The position numbers and the translations under genes are program-made. Of a DNA stretch of 64,000 nt, positions 42,636 through 53,370 are shown in pieces. Source of the DNA: Achromobacter sp. RTa (GTDB lineage Bacteria; Pseudomonadota; Gammaproteobacteria; Burkholderiales; Burkholderiaceae_B); assembly GCF_000757485.1 (NCBI RefSeq), contig NZ_JPYO01000046.1, positions 1 to 64,000 of the forward strand. The letters run 5' to 3'. The stretch's first letter is position 1; the number at the start of each line of letters is the position of its first letter. The notes beneath the pieces are model-generated. The model had not been told where the DNA came from, ran no database searches, and saw only the letters and a program-made list of their open reading frames with translations.

Positions 42636-43550
42636 ATGATTTCGTTGGGCTTGAGGTATTTCCTGGAGGTGGCGCGCTGCGGCTCCATCGCCGGCGCGGC
42701 CGCCTCGCAGCACGTGGCGGCCTCTGCCGTCAGCCGCCAGATCTCCAAGCTGGAGGACGGGCTGGGCGTCGCGTTGTTCGAAAGGCAGGCGCGCGGCATG
42801 GAGCTCAGCCAGGCCGGGCTCCAGCTGGCCGCTTATGCCAACGCCGCCGCGCTGGAGGCCGAGCGCGTCACCACCGAGATCCGCCAGCGCGGCCAGCTGG
42901 GCGACGTGACGATAAGGCTGGCCTGCACCGAAGGCTTCGCCCACCGTTTCCTGCCCATGAGCATGGCCGAGTTCAAGCGGATCCGGCCGGAGGCGCGCTT
43001 CCACCTGCACGTGGAGCGGCCCGAAGAAGTCAGCCGCCAGGTGCTGGAAGGGCTGTCGCAGATGGCGCTGCGCTACACCACGGCGCAGGACGACCGGCTG
43101 AAAACCGAACTGTTGGTCCGCGCGCCGGTCTACGCCGTCATGTGCCGCGCGCATCCGCTGGCCGGCCGCCGCAGCGTCGGCATGCGCGACCTGGCCAAGG
43201 TGCCGCTGTCGGTGGGCGATCACGGCACGACGGTCAGGCAGCTGTTCGACGCGGCCTGCGCCAATGCGGGCCTGCACATCGAGCCCGCGTATGTATCGAA
43301 CCATTCCGCCGCCTTCCTGCCCATGCTGCCGGGAAGCTCCATCGTGGCCCTGTCGGGATACCTGACCGTCATGGGGCAGGAAGAGGCCAGACTGGTCGCC
43401 GTGCCGTTCAGCAACCCCGAGATGCGGCAGCGGAGCATTCAGGTGCTGACGCTGCAAGGCCGCACCCTGCCGCCGCTGGCCCGGGAGTTCCTGGAGTTCA
43501 TGGCGGCGAGGTTGACCATGGCGCCAAAGGCGCCGGAGGCCGGGGAGTAG
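42636..43550 (+). CDS. LysR-family transcriptional regulator
   Basis: 304-residue LysR protein with an N-terminal helix-turn-helix (LRYFLEVARCGSIAGAAASQ, SAVSRQISKLEDGLGVALFE) and an effector domain (VTIRLACTEGFAHRFLPMSM; SVGDHGTTVRQLFDAA). ATG at 42636 is chosen because GGGG lies 5 nt upstream and it begins the canonical first helix; earlier ATG codons at 42618 and 42591 are less suitable. It is divergent from the M20 peptidase-Bug unit and probably controls it. Confidence 0.92.
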   Translation: MISLGLRYFLEVARCGSIAGAAASQHVAASAVSRQISKLEDGLGVALFERQARGMELSQAGLQLAAYANAAALEAERVTTEIRQRGQLGDVTIRLACTEGFAHRFLPMSMAEFKRIRPEARFHLHVERPEEVSRQVLEGLSQMALRYTTAQDDRLKTELLVRAPVYAVMCRAHPLAGRRSVGMRDLAKVPLSVGDHGTTVRQLFDAACANAGLHIEPAYVSNHSAAFLPMLPGSSIVALSGYLTVMGQEEARLVAVPFSNPEMRQRSIQVLTLQGRTLPPLAREFLEFMAARLTMAPKAPEAGE

Positions 43551-43568
43551 GCGGCAGGCCCCGGGGGG

Positions 43569-46500
43569 CTACCTCGCTGCGGCGGCCCGCCAGCGCAGGC
43601 GCAGCCGCTCCAGCGCCAGATACACGATAGGCGTGGTGTAAAGCGTCAGGAACTGGCTGATCATCAGCCCTCCGACGATGGCGATGCCCAAGGGACGCCG
43701 CAATTCCGAGCCTTCGCCCATGCCGAGCACCAGGGGCAGCGCGCCCAGCAGGCCGGCCAGGTTGGTCATCATGATGGGGCGCAGGCGCAACAGGGCGGCG
43801 CGGTGGATGGCTTGCTCGGGCGTGAGCCCTTCGCGCCGCTCGAGGCCGAGCGCGAAGTCGATCATGAGGATGGCGTTCTTCATGACGATGCCCACGAGCA
43901 GGAATAGCCCGAGCAGCGCGATCAGCGTGAACTCCATGCCGGCCAGCCGCAGCGCCAGCAGCGCGCCCACGCCGGCAGAGGGCAGGGTGGACAGGATGGT
44001 GAGGGGATGCAGCGGGCTTTCGTACAGCACGCCCAGCACCAGATAGATGGCGACCAGCACGGCCAGGATCAGCCAGGGCTGGTCCTGCAGGCTTTGCTGG
44101 AAGTTGCGGGCGTCGCCGCCCAGGCGGGTCTGGATGTGGGAGGGCACCATCAGCCTGGCCATGGCGGCATCGATGGCGGCCAGGCCCTGCTCCAGCGACA
44201 CTCCTTCCGCCAGCGAGAATCCGACCCACACGGCGGCGAACAGGCCGTCGTGGTAGACGCGATCGTTGACCAGGCCATATTTGTAGGTGGCGAACGCCGT
44301 CAGCGGCACGCGCTCGCCGTTCGCGGCCACGACCTGCACCCTTTCCAGCACGTCCGGATCCTCCGTGTAGCGGGGATCGAGCTCCAGCACTACGCGGTAC
44401 TGGTTCATGGCGTCGTACAGCGTGGCGACCTGCCGTTGGCTGAAGGAGTTGCTGAGTACGCTGCCGATGGTGCCCATGTCCACGCCCAGCCGCTGCGCCG
44501 CGCTGCGGTCGATGTCGATCATCACCTGTTGCGTGGCGCCGTCGCCCTCGGCGTCCACATCGCGCAGCTCGGGGATCTCCTGCATGGCTTTTGAAATCTT
44601 CCGCGACCAGTCGCGCAGCGCCGGAACGTCGCTGGCCATGATGGCGAGTTCGTGGTCGCCCGAATTGCCGAAGCCGCCGGGCATGCGCAGGTCCTGGTCC
44701 ACGTTCAGGAAGAACATGCCGCCCGGCACCGGCGGGGCGTTCGCGCGCAGCCAGTTGATGACCTCGGTGGACGATTCCTTGCGTTGGGAGACGGGCTTCA
44801 GGCGGATCAGGAAGAGCGAATTGCTGATGCCCAGATTGCCGCCGTTGTAGCCGATCACGTCCTGCACGGCGGGATGCTTGAGCACCAGCTGGCGGTACAC
44901 CTCGATCTTGGGCTGCATGACCTGGAACGAGAAGCCGTCGTCGCCGCGCACGAAGCCCACGAGCTGCCCGGTGTCCTGCACGGGCAGGAAGCCCTTGGGC
45001 GCCTGCACATAGAGATAGACGTTCAGGCCGATTACGCCGGCCAGCAGCAACAGCGTCAGCCGGGCATGGCCCAGCACGCGCGCCAGGCTGCTGCCGTACC
45101 ACGCGTGGATGCGCGCATGGAACGCCTGCATCCGCGACTTGCGGCCGCCCGCGCCTGGCGGCGGGGCCGGCTTGAGCCAGCGCGCGCAAAGGCTGGGGAT
45201 GATGGCCACCGACACGGCCAGCGAAATGACGGTCGCCGCAACCAGGGTGATGGAGAACTCGCGGAACAGCCGCTCCACCAGTCCGCCCATGAACAGGATG
45301 GACACGAACACCACGCTCAGCGCCACGGTCATGGCGACCAGGGTGAAGCCGACCTCGCGCACGCCGCGCAGCGCCGCCGCGCGCGGCGACAGCCCGCGTT
45401 CGAGATGGCGCGAGATGTTCTCCAGGACGACGATGGCGTCGTCGACGACCAGGCCCGCCGCGACGATCAGCGCCATGAGCGACAGGTTGTTCAGCGAAAA
45501 GCCCCACAGGTACATGACGGCGAAGGTGGCGATCAGGCAGACCGGGATCGCCACGCTGGGTATGGCCGCCGCGCGGGCATTGCCCAGGAAGGCCCATACC
45601 ACCAGGATCACCAGCGCGGTGGCCAGCCCCAGCGTGATGTGGGCTTCGCGCAAGGTCGCGTCGATGCCGGGCGAACGGTCCAGCGCGACGGTCAGGTCCA
45701 CGTCGGCGGGCATGAGCAGGCGCAGGCCGGGCAGGGCCTGGTTGATGGCCTGGATGGTCTCGATGATGTTCGAGCCCGGCTGGCGGCTGATGGTCAGGAC
45801 GACGGCCGGATTGCGATTGTGGAACCCGCTGCTGTAGCGGTTTTCCACGGAATCGCTCACGCGCGCCACCTGCGACAACCGGATGACGGCGCCGTCCTGG
45901 TGGCGCACGATGAGGCTGTCGTACTCGCGCGCGCTGCGCGGCTGCCCCGGCGTGCCGACCTCCCAGCGCCGCGTGGCGGAATCCAACTGCCCTTGCGGCC
46001 CCATGGGCGCGGCGTCGGCGATCGCCTGGCGCACGTCGTCCAGCGCCACGCCGTAGTGGGCCAGCGCGTTGGGATTGACCTGCACCCGCACGGCGGGCAA
46101 CGAGCTGCCGCCCATCGTCACCTCGCCCACGCCGTTGATCTGCGAAATCTTCTGTGCCAATACGGTGGCGCCCAGGTCATAGAGCTGGCCCGCGGGACGG
46201 GTCGGGGAACTGAGCGCCAGGGCCATGATGGGAGCCTGCGACGGATTGACCTTGCGGTAGCTGGGGTTGCCGGGCATGCCAGCGGGCAGTTCGGCCCGGG
46301 CGGCGTTGAGGGCGGCCTGCACGTCGCGCGCCGCTTCGTTGATGTCGCGGTCCAACTCGAACTGCAACTGCACGCGGGTGGCGCCCTGGTTGCTGGAGGA
46401 TGACATCGCGCTGACGCCCGCGATGCTGCCCAGCGCGCGCTCCAGCGGCGCGGCCACCGTGCTGGCCATGCTCTCGGGGCTGGCGCCCGGCAGTTCAGCG

Positions 46501-46637
46501 CGCACTTCGATGGTGGGGAAATCCACCTGCGGCAGCGGCGCCACGGGCAGCAGCCGCCAGGCCACGGCGCCCAGCAGCGTAAGCGCCAGCGCCAGGAAGA
46601 GGCAGGCGACGGGGCGGTGCGCCAGCGCCCGGATCAT
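43569..46637 (-). CDS. mdtC: RND efflux permease, MdtC/MuxC-like
   Basis: 1022-residue RND pump subunit with 12 helices and two large periplasmic loops. Proton-relay residues are the Asp pair in [17 protein letters not shown] and the Lys in [32 protein letters not shown] at the N terminus is typical of the MdtB/MdtC branch, where two different RND proteins form a heterotrimer. It overlaps the MdtB-like gene by 4 bp. No TolC-type outer-membrane gene follows within the window. Confidence 0.93.
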   Translation of the reverse strand: MIRALAHRPVACLFLALALTLLGAVAWRLLPVAPLPQVDFPTIEVRAELPGASPESMASTVAAPLERALGSIAGVSAMSSSSNQGATRVQLQFELDRDINEAARDVQAALNAARAELPAGMPGNPSYRKVNPSQAPIMALALSSPTRPAGQLYDLGATVLAQKISQINGVGEVTMGGSSLPAVRVQVNPNALAHYGVALDDVRQAIADAAPMGPQGQLDSATRRWEVGTPGQPRSAREYDSLIVRHQDGAVIRLSQVARVSDSVENRYSSGFHNRNPAVVLTISRQPGSNIIETIQAINQALPGLRLLMPADVDLTVALDRSPGIDATLREAHITLGLATALVILVVWAFLGNARAAAIPSVAIPVCLIATFAVMYLWGFSLNNLSLMALIVAAGLVVDDAIVVLENISRHLERGLSPRAAALRGVREVGFTLVAMTVALSVVFVSILFMGGLVERLFREFSITLVAATVISLAVSVAIIPSLCARWLKPAPPPGAGGRKSRMQAFHARIHAWYGSSLARVLGHARLTLLLLAGVIGLNVYLYVQAPKGFLPVQDTGQLVGFVRGDDGFSFQVMQPKIEVYRQLVLKHPAVQDVIGYNGGNLGISNSLFLIRLKPVSQRKESSTEVINWLRANAPPVPGGMFFLNVDQDLRMPGGFGNSGDHELAIMASDVPALRDWSRKISKAMQEIPELRDVDAEGDGATQQVMIDIDRSAAQRLGVDMGTIGSVLSNSFSQRQVATLYDAMNQYRVVLELDPRYTEDPDVLERVQVVAANGERVPLTAFATYKYGLVNDRVYHDGLFAAVWVGFSLAEGVSLEQGLAAIDAAMARLMVPSHIQTRLGGDARNFQQSLQDQPWLILAVLVAIYLVLGVLYESPLHPLTILSTLPSAGVGALLALRLAGMEFTLIALLGLFLLVGIVMKNAILMIDFALGLERREGLTPEQAIHRAALLRLRPIMMTNLAGLLGALPLVLGMGEGSELRRPLGIAIVGGLMISQFLTLYTTPIVYLALERLRLRWRAAAAR

Positions 46638-49600
46638 GGCGCGGGGCCTTCAGCTCCGGGCCGGGCCGCGGAGGCGCCGCGGCGTGCGCCCAGGCGGTGG
46701 AAGAACAGATAGACCGCCGGCGTGGTGAACAGCGTCAGCACCTGGCTGACCAGCAGCCCGCCCACCATGACCCAACCCAGCGGCTGGCGCAGTTCCGCGC
46801 CCGAACCGGTGGCCAGCATGAGCGGCAGCGCGCCGAACAGCGCCGCCAGCGTGGTCATCAGGATGGGGCGCAGGCGCAGCAGGGCCGCTTCGCGGATGGC
46901 GGCCTGGGGCGGCAGTCCGCGCGTGCGCTCGGCCTCCAGCGCGAAGTCCACCATCATGATGCCGTTCTTCTTCACCAGCCCGATCAGCAGGATGATGCCG
47001 ATGACCGCGATCAGGTCCAGCGGGCGTCCGGTGAGCAGCAGCGCGAGCAGGGCGCCCACCGTGGCCGAGGGCAGGGTGGACAGGATGGTGACGGGATGGA
47101 TGGCGCTTTCGTACAGCATGCCCAGCACCAGGTACATGGTGACGACCGCCGCCAGCATCAGCCATAGCGTGTTCGACAGGGAAGCCTGGAAGGCCGACGC
47201 CGCGCCTTGCAGCCGCAGCTCCACGCTGGCGGGCATGCCGATTTCCTGCCGGGCCGATTCGATGGCGGCGATGGCCGCGCCCAGCGAACCGCCGCGCGGC
47301 AGGTTGAACGACAGGTTCACCGCCGGAAACTGCGACAGGTGGTTGACGGCCAGGGGCACCGCGCGTTCGCTGACGGTCGCCAGCGCCGACAGCGGGATGG
47401 CCTGCCCGTCCTCGGTCTGCAGGTGGATGCGCTCGAGCGCGTCCGGGCTCAGCGCCAGTTTGCGATCCACCTCCAGCACGACGCGGTACTGGTTGGATTG
47501 CGTGAACAGCGTGGCGACCTGGCGCTGGCCGAAGGCGTTGTAGAGCGTCTGCGCCACATCGTCCATGGTCACGCCCAGGCGGGCTGCGGTGTCGCGCGAG
47601 ACTTGCAGGTAGGCCTGGCGGCCGTCGCCCTGCTGGTCGGACGAGATGTCCGCCAATTCCGGCGCCTGCGCCAGCCGCCGCGTCAACGCGCTGCTCCAGC
47701 GGGAAAGCAGGGCGGCGTCCGGCGAGGTCAGGGTGAACTGGTACTGGCCCCGGCTGACGCGGTCCTCGATATTGAGTTCCTGGACGGGCTGCAGGAACAG
47801 CGAGATGCCCTGGACTTCCCGGGCGCGGGCGTCCAGCCGGGCCATGATGTCCGCCAGCGGCGCGCTGCGCTCGGCCCAGGGCTTCAGATTGACGAGCAGC
47901 CTGCCGGTATTCAGCGTGGCGTTCATGGCGTCGATGCCGATGAAGGACGACAGACTGGCGACGTCGGGATCGGCCAGCAGGCTTTGGGCCACCGCTTGCT
48001 GGCGGCGCGCCATCGCGTCGAACGAGGTGCTCTGCGACGATTGCGTCACGCCCTGCAGCGTGCCGCCGTCCTGCACCGGGAAGAAGCTCTTGGGCACGGC
48101 GAGGTACAGCAGCCCGGTGAGCGCCACGGTGGCCAGCATGGCGGCCAGCGTCAGGCGCTGGTGCCGCAAGGTGGCGTCCAGCCAGCCGGCGTAGCGGGCC
48201 TGGATCCGGTCCAGCAGGCCCGGGCGGGTATCCGCGTGGGCGGGCAGCAGCCGCGCGCACATCATGGGGGTAAGGGTGAGCGAGACCGCCAGCGAGATGA
48301 GAATGGCGACCGCGAGCGTGACGGCGAATTCGCGGAACAGCCGGCCCACCACGTCTTCCATGAAGAGCAGGGGGATCAGCACGGCGATCAGCGACAGGGT
48401 CAGGGAAACCAGCGTGAAACCGATCTGGCCGGCGCCCTTGAGCGCGGCGGACAGGGGGCTGTGGCCCTGTTCGCGATAGCGCGCGATGTTTTCCAGCATG
48501 ACGATGGCGTCGTCCACGACGAAGCCCGCGCCGATGGTCAGCGCCATCAGGGTGAGATTATTGGTGGAGAAGCCCGCCAGGTGCATGACGCCGAACGTGC
48601 CGATCAGGGATAGCGGCACGGCCAGGCTGGGAATCAGCGTGGCGGGCAGGTTGCGCAGGAACAGGAAGGTGACCAGCACGACCAGCCCCACGGCGAACGC
48701 CAGTTCCCACTGCACGCCCCGCACGGACGCGCGGATGCTTTCCGTGCGGTCGGTCAGGACGCGCACCTGTACGGCGGCGGGCAGGCTGGACGTCAGCTGG
48801 GGCAGCAGCGCCTTGACCTGGTCGGCCACGGCGATCACGTTGGCGCCCGGCTGGCGCTGGATGTTCACGAGCACGGCGGGCTGTTCGTCGACCCAGGCCG
48901 CCAGGTAGCGGTCCTCGGCGCCGTCCTCCACGCTGGCGACCTGTCCCAGCCGCACGGGCGCGCCATTGCGCCAGGCCACGATCAGCTCGCGGTACTCTTC
49001 GGCGCTCTGGAGCTGATCGTTGGCGTCCATGATGACCGAGCGCACCGGCCCGTCGAAGCTGCCCTTGGGCTGGTTCGAGTTGGCCTTGCCGATGGCCTCT
49101 TGCACATCGGCCAGCTGCAGGCCGCGCGCGGCCAGCGCCATCGGATTGACCTGCACGCGCACGGCCGGCCGCTGGCCGCCCGCCAGGCTCACCATGCCCA
49201 CGCCGGACAGCTGCGACAGGCGCTGCGTCATGCGCGTGTCGACCAGGTCGTAGACCTTGGGCAGGGGCAGGGACGCCGAGGTAACCGCCAGCGTCAGGAT
49301 GGGCACGTCGGCGGGGTTGACCTTGCGGTACACGGGCGGGGTGGGCAGGTCCCCGGGCAGCAGCGAGCCGCTGGCGCTGATGGCGGCCTGGACTTCCTGT
49401 TCGGCCACGCCCAGCGGCACGTCCAGGGAAAACTGCAGCGTTACCACGGAAATGCCGCTGCCGCTGGTGGAAGACATCTGCTTCAGGCCGGGGATCTGCC
49501 CGAAGCGCCGCTCCAGCGGGGCCGTGACGGCGCGGGCCGTGACGCTGGGGCTGGCCCCCGGGTACTGCGTGATCACCTGGATGATGGGGTAGTCCACCTG

Positions 49601-49714
49601 CGGCAGCGCCGCCACCGGCAGCATGCGCCAGGCCAGGATGCCCGACAGCAGCAGGGCGATCATCAAGAAGGACGTGGCGACCGGGCGCAGGATGAAGGGG
49701 CGTGACAGGCTCAT
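46634..49714 (-). CDS. mdtB: RND efflux permease, MdtB/MuxB-like
   Basis: 1026-residue RND pump subunit. The N terminus [20 protein letters not shown] is characteristic of MdtB/MuxB. The Asp pair is in [18 protein letters not shown] and the relay Lys in [17 protein letters not shown]. Together with the MdtC-like protein it should form a heteromultimeric drug or bile-salt exporter with periplasmic adaptor MdtA. It overlaps both neighbouring genes by 4 bp. Confidence 0.94.
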   Translation of the reverse strand: MSLSRPFILRPVATSFLMIALLLSGILAWRMLPVAALPQVDYPIIQVITQYPGASPSVTARAVTAPLERRFGQIPGLKQMSSTSGSGISVVTLQFSLDVPLGVAEQEVQAAISASGSLLPGDLPTPPVYRKVNPADVPILTLAVTSASLPLPKVYDLVDTRMTQRLSQLSGVGMVSLAGGQRPAVRVQVNPMALAARGLQLADVQEAIGKANSNQPKGSFDGPVRSVIMDANDQLQSAEEYRELIVAWRNGAPVRLGQVASVEDGAEDRYLAAWVDEQPAVLVNIQRQPGANVIAVADQVKALLPQLTSSLPAAVQVRVLTDRTESIRASVRGVQWELAFAVGLVVLVTFLFLRNLPATLIPSLAVPLSLIGTFGVMHLAGFSTNNLTLMALTIGAGFVVDDAIVMLENIARYREQGHSPLSAALKGAGQIGFTLVSLTLSLIAVLIPLLFMEDVVGRLFREFAVTLAVAILISLAVSLTLTPMMCARLLPAHADTRPGLLDRIQARYAGWLDATLRHQRLTLAAMLATVALTGLLYLAVPKSFFPVQDGGTLQGVTQSSQSTSFDAMARRQQAVAQSLLADPDVASLSSFIGIDAMNATLNTGRLLVNLKPWAERSAPLADIMARLDARAREVQGISLFLQPVQELNIEDRVSRGQYQFTLTSPDAALLSRWSSALTRRLAQAPELADISSDQQGDGRQAYLQVSRDTAARLGVTMDDVAQTLYNAFGQRQVATLFTQSNQYRVVLEVDRKLALSPDALERIHLQTEDGQAIPLSALATVSERAVPLAVNHLSQFPAVNLSFNLPRGGSLGAAIAAIESARQEIGMPASVELRLQGAASAFQASLSNTLWLMLAAVVTMYLVLGMLYESAIHPVTILSTLPSATVGALLALLLTGRPLDLIAVIGIILLIGLVKKNGIMMVDFALEAERTRGLPPQAAIREAALLRLRPILMTTLAALFGALPLMLATGSGAELRQPLGWVMVGGLLVSQVLTLFTTPAVYLFFHRLGARRGASAARPGAEGPAP

Positions 49715-50880
49715 GAGTCCTGCCCGACGATGAGCACGTCCCGGCCGTCGTGCAGGCGGTCCACGCCTTCCACCACGACGAGTTCAGCGGGGGCCAGCCC
49801 CGCTTCCACTGCGATGCGGCCGGCGTTGGAGGGCCCCAGCCGCAGCACGCGGCGGCTGGCGCGCCGGTCTTCCCCGATCACGAAGACGAAAGCGCCTTCG
49901 GATCCGTACTGCACCGCGGCCGTCGGAATGGTCACGACGTTATCCTGCTGCACCACCGCCAGCCGGATATTGACGAACTGGTTCGGAAACAGCGCTTCGT
50001 CGGCGTTGTCGAACCGGGCCCGCAGCCGCACCGTGCCGCTTGCGGCCTGGATGCGGTTGTCCAGCGCTTCCAGCGTGCCTTCGGCGAGGATGCGGCGGTC
50101 ATCGGCATCCCAGGCCTGCACGCGCAGGGCGGCGGCGCGCGCCTGCGCCTGGCGCAGGATGTCCAGCCGCGTTTCCGGGATGCTGAACAGCACCGAGATC
50201 GGACGGATCTGCACCAGCGTGGCCAGGCCCTCGGTGTCGTCGGCCCGGACGTGGTTGCCGGCGTCGATGCGCCGCAGCCCGATGCGTCCGTCCTGGGGCG
50301 CGACGATGCGGGTATGGCCGAGCAGCCGCCGCGCGTCGGCGACCTGCGCCTCATTCTTCATGCGCTGCGCGGAATAGGCCCGTGCCTGCGCCTCGGCGGT
50401 GTCCAACTGCTGTCCGGCGACGGCGTCCTGGCGGGCCAGCCTGCGGTAGCGCTGCAGGTCAGCGGTGGCATTGTCCAGCAGCGCCTGGGTGCGGGCCAGT
50501 TCGCCTTCCGCGGAGGCCAGCGCCGCAAGATAGGGTCGCGCGTCGATCTCGGCCAGCAGCTGGCCCTGCGCAACGGCCTGGCCTTCGGTGAAATGCAGCT
50601 TCAGCAGTTCGCCGTCGACCTGCGGGCGCAGCACGGCCCGCGCCAGCGGGGTCACGGTGCCGAGCGCGTGCAGGTCGCGCTGCAGCGGACCGACACTGGC
50701 GGCCGCCACGCTGACGGCGACGGGGATCTGGCCGTACTCGGGCGGGCGGACGCCAGCGGGGCTCTTGGGGCCGGTCAGCCAGAACGCCAGGGCGGCGAGG
50801 GCGGCCAGCGCCAATACGGCCGCCAGCAGCATCAGGCGTTTGGAATGGGAACCAGGGCCCGCGGGAAGGGGCAGGGACAT
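49711..50880 (-). CDS. mdtA: RND efflux periplasmic adaptor, MdtA-like
   Basis: 389-residue membrane-fusion protein with an N-terminal membrane anchor ([20 protein letters not shown]), a biotinyl-lipoyl-like domain split around an alpha-hairpin ([20 protein letters not shown] ... [18 protein letters not shown]), and a beta-barrel region ([18 protein letters not shown]). ATG at 50880 is used; a TTG four codons upstream is possible. It is first in the mdtABC-type operon. The 71-bp upstream region is AT-rich (ATATGAATAATAATGATTA) and should contain the promoter. Confidence 0.93.
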   Translation of the reverse strand: MSLPLPAGPGSHSKRLMLLAAVLALAALAALAFWLTGPKSPAGVRPPEYGQIPVAVSVAAASVGPLQRDLHALGTVTPLARAVLRPQVDGELLKLHFTEGQAVAQGQLLAEIDARPYLAALASAEGELARTQALLDNATADLQRYRRLARQDAVAGQQLDTAEAQARAYSAQRMKNEAQVADARRLLGHTRIVAPQDGRIGLRRIDAGNHVRADDTEGLATLVQIRPISVLFSIPETRLDILRQAQARAAALRVQAWDADDRRILAEGTLEALDNRIQAASGTVRLRARFDNADEALFPNQFVNIRLAVVQQDNVVTIPTAAVQYGSEGAFVFVIGEDRRASRRVLRLGPSNAGRIAVEAGLAPAELVVVEGVDRLHDGRDVLIVGQDS

Positions 50881-50951
50881 CGGGACTGCCAAGCTTGGGG
50901 ATTGGGGACAGCTCGGATTCTATATGAATAATAATGATTACCGTTTCTTGG

Positions 50952-51983
50952 TCAGTAAATTGTCAGGTCATTTCCCGCGCGCATTCCGCGATGCCGCGGC
51001 GTCAGCCGATACGCGCGCTGCCGCTGCCCGAGCAGCACCCGCCGCAGCACGGTCAGATGGGGAAATTCCACCAGCATGCCGATGACCAGGGCTGCGTGGA
51101 TCAGCGGTTCGTCCGGCATCGCGGCCATGGTCAGTGCCAGCATCAAGGGCGCGTTGCGGGCGGCGATGCTCATCGTGAGCAGGGCGTGTTCCGGATAGGC
51201 GAGTCGGCCCAGCCGGCTGATGGCTTCGCCCAGCAGGTAGGTGCATGCGAAGAAAACGAACACCGCCAATAGAACCCAGGCGAAGGCGTTGCGGTGTTCG
51301 AGGATGACGGTGACGTTCGCGGCGAAGATCTCCATCGCCAGCAGCGCGATCACCCAGGGGACGGCGCGGTCCATGCGCTGCAGCAGACGGCTGAACCGCT
51401 TGCCGCCCAGCAGCCGGCGCAGGCCGTAGTGCGTCGGCACGGCCACGGCAAGGGGAACCAGGAACCAGTGCAGCAGCGTATCGCCGATGACCCCGGCCTC
51501 GACCTGTACGGATCCCTGCGCGAAAAGGCGCAGATAGGCCGGATACAGCAGGAGCTGTCCGATCATGTTGATCGGGATGAGGGCCGTGCCCAGGGCGACA
51601 TTGCCGCGCGCCAGACGGGTGAAGCCAAGGAACCAGTCCGTGCAGGGCGCCATGAAGTAGATCGCCAGCCCGACCAGCAGCGAGGGATGGGCTGCCAGCA
51701 CGGCGCTGGCGATGGCGTAGCCTGCGGCTGGAACGAATACGTAGGTCGCCAGCGCCGCCAGCGCCAGGAAGCGCAGGTTGCCCCAGGCGCGCACCACGGC
51801 GTCGAAGCGCACGCCGAAAAAAAGCAGCGTGACCAGGATGAGGAGGGTGGCGTTGACGTGCCCGCCCAGCAGTTCGCCCGTCGCGGGCCAGTGGTGGCCG
51901 ATGGCCGCGCCCGCAACGATGCTGGCGGTCAGCAGCAAGGAAATTCCGGCCTTGCGGACGGCGTTTCCCAGGACGTTCAGCAC
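50952..51983 (-). CDS. ACR3/BASS-superfamily membrane carrier
   Basis: 343-residue protein with about ten helices, in the bile acid/arsenite (BART) superfamily. The block APCTDWFLGFTRLARGN, with its conserved Cys, then ALIPINMIGQLLLYP resembles ACR3 arsenite carriers, but no arsR, arsC or arsH is near. The likely start is GTG at 51983, with GAGGG 6 nt before it, which overlaps the flavoprotein stop by 7 bp; a TTG at 52001 is an alternative. It is the last gene of a three-gene unit with zinc-independent L36 and a flavoprotein, so cargo may relate to metal stress rather than arsenic. Confidence 0.8.
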   Translation of the reverse strand: MLNVLGNAVRKAGISLLLTASIVAGAAIGHHWPATGELLGGHVNATLLILVTLLFFGVRFDAVVRAWGNLRFLALAALATYVFVPAAGYAIASAVLAAHPSLLVGLAIYFMAPCTDWFLGFTRLARGNVALGTALIPINMIGQLLLYPAYLRLFAQGSVQVEAGVIGDTLLHWFLVPLAVAVPTHYGLRRLLGGKRFSRLLQRMDRAVPWVIALLAMEIFAANVTVILEHRNAFAWVLLAVFVFFACTYLLGEAISRLGRLAYPEHALLTMSIAARNAPLMLALTMAAMPDEPLIHAALVIGMLVEFPHLTVLRRVLLGQRQRAYRLTPRHRGMRAGNDLTIY

Positions 51984-53098
51984 TCGCAGCCCTCGCAGCA
52001 ATCGCTGTTGCCGAATGGTCCCCAGGCGCCCGGGCCTGTTTCCAGGGCGCTGGTGTCGCGGTCCAGGCGCAGCCCGATGCTGCGGGCGATCAGGGCGTAG
52101 CGCTGGCGGAACTTGTAAATGAAGCAGTAGATGCGCTTGTCCTGGCGCACTTGCGGGCCAGCCATGAACAGCCCCGGCGCGGCCGTGGATTCATCGGACT
52201 CGGTCAGCAGGACCCGGCCATCGTCGTCCCATTCCCAGAGTTCGGCGATCTGCCGCGCGCCGCCGCCCTTGAGGAATCCGGTTCCGAGTATCGGGGCCTG
52301 CTTTTCGTCCCAGTACCGGCCGTCGCCCGCGTGGATGCGGAATCCGCCTCCCTCGTGCCGCGTCAGGCCGACGACGTCCACGCCGAACGCGATCTCCAGC
52401 CGGCCGGTGTCGACGGCTGCGTACAGCCGCTGGCGGGTGTAGGGCGAGAGCGACAGGCTGGGGTCGTGCGGAGCCTGGGGATCCCATGTCGACTTGCGGG
52501 CGAGCAGCCGCGTCGTGCGCCCGAGCCTGACCAGGTTGACGGCCGCGTCGACGCCGCTCTCGTAGCCGCCGATCACGGTGTAGCGGCCGGCCTGGAAGCG
52601 CGCCCAGTCGTCCACCTGGGCGTAGTGCGGGCACCATTGCGCGCCGGGAAAGGGCGCAAGGTCGGGGAACTGGAATTCACCCGTGGCCCAGACCAGGAAC
52701 CCGGCCTGCAGCTTGCCCTTGGACGTATCGAGGATGAAGCCGCCTCCGGGCAGCGCCCCGACCGCCAGGACCTTGCAACCGGTGGTGATGGGGAGTCCAT
52801 GCCCCTGGGCGATGTAGCCCAGGTACTCGGCGTACTGCGGGCCGCTGGGGTGCTCGGCGCCGGTGTGGATGGCCGGCGAACTCAATTCGTTCACGGCGTT
52901 CAGGTCGGCCAGGCCGAAGGGGTTGCTATGGAAGGACGGCGTGATGAAGCGCGCCTGCGCCGGCCAGCGCAGGAAAGATTCGCCCACGCGCCCGGCCTCG
53001 AGCACCCCGAACTTCAGCCCCGGCACCTTCTGCAGCGCCAGGGCCGCGCCGATGCCGGCTGCCCCCGCGCCGACCACGGCGACATCCAGGCGATGCAT
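51977..53098 (-). CDS. CzcO-like NAD(P)/FAD-dependent oxidoreductase with Cys-rich tail
   Basis: 373-residue two-Rossmann flavoprotein of the FMO/CzcO/ArsO-like group. The FAD-binding motif is VAVVGAGAAGIGAALAL near the N terminus; the NADPH site is YTVIGGYESGVDAAVNL near residue 180; a late LFMAGPQVRQD closes the FAD site. The extreme C terminus reads GNSDCCEGCEC, five cysteines in nine residues, suited to metal or redox chemistry. ATG at 53098 overlaps the L36 stop by 1 bp (TAATG), so it is coupled to the ribosomal protein. The substrate is unknown. Confidence 0.87.
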   Translation of the reverse strand: MHRLDVAVVGAGAAGIGAALALQKVPGLKFGVLEAGRVGESFLRWPAQARFITPSFHSNPFGLADLNAVNELSSPAIHTGAEHPSGPQYAEYLGYIAQGHGLPITTGCKVLAVGALPGGGFILDTSKGKLQAGFLVWATGEFQFPDLAPFPGAQWCPHYAQVDDWARFQAGRYTVIGGYESGVDAAVNLVRLGRTTRLLARKSTWDPQAPHDPSLSLSPYTRQRLYAAVDTGRLEIAFGVDVVGLTRHEGGGFRIHAGDGRYWDEKQAPILGTGFLKGGGARQIAELWEWDDDGRVLLTESDESTAAPGLFMAGPQVRQDKRIYCFIYKFRQRYALIARSIGLRLDRDTSALETGPGAWGPFGNSDCCEGCEC

Positions 53099-53244
53099 TA
53101 CGCATTCCTGTTCTTGGCGCCGCCCTGGCGGGCCTTGAAGCGCGGATTCGACTTGCAGATGACGTAGATGCGGCCGCGGCGGCGCACGACCTGGCAATCG
53201 CGGTGGCGCGTCTTGGCGTCTTTGAGCGAGGAGAGGACTTTCAT
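53098..53244 (-). CDS. rpmJ: Ribosomal protein L36, zinc-independent (YkgO) type
   Basis: 48-residue ribosomal protein beginning [20 protein letters not shown] and ending [16 protein letters not shown]. It retains only two cysteines (RDC and VIC) instead of the CxxC...C...H zinc site of the primary L36, matching E. coli YkgO. Such paralogues replace the zinc form during zinc starvation and are typically repressed by Zur. ATG at 53244 is preceded by AAAGGAG. A Zur-like palindrome lies about 75 bp upstream. The stop overlaps the flavoprotein start by 1 bp. Confidence 0.93.
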   Translation of the reverse strand: MKVLSSLKDAKTRHRDCQVVRRRGRIYVICKSNPRFKARQGGAKNRNA

Positions 53245-53317
53245 GGGGCTCCTTTCGGGCTAAGGGGAGAATCGACAGGAGAGGTGCATGGCGTGCGGAT
53301 CCTGGCTTGTAAAAACG

Positions 53318-53335
53318 TGATGTTATAACGTATCA
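53318..53335. promoter_or_regulatory. Zur-box-like palindrome
   Basis: TGATGTTATAACGTATCA has a perfect GTTATAAC core flanked by TGAT and ATCA. It resembles Zur sites (core GTTATA..TATAAC) and stands in an AT-rich stretch between the L36 gene and a divergent hypothetical gene. Zinc-dependent repression of the L36 unit fits known Zur regulons; the match is approximate. Confidence 0.62.
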
Positions 53336-53370
53336 ATAGCGAACTCAAGCGCCTGCGGGAGCCGCGTAAA

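Noticed and set aside
50952..53098. Arsenic-resistance operon
   Set aside because: The carrier resembles ACR3 and the flavoprotein resembles ArsO-type enzymes, but there is no arsR, arsC or arsH, and the unit begins with a zinc-independent L36 gene behind a Zur-like site.
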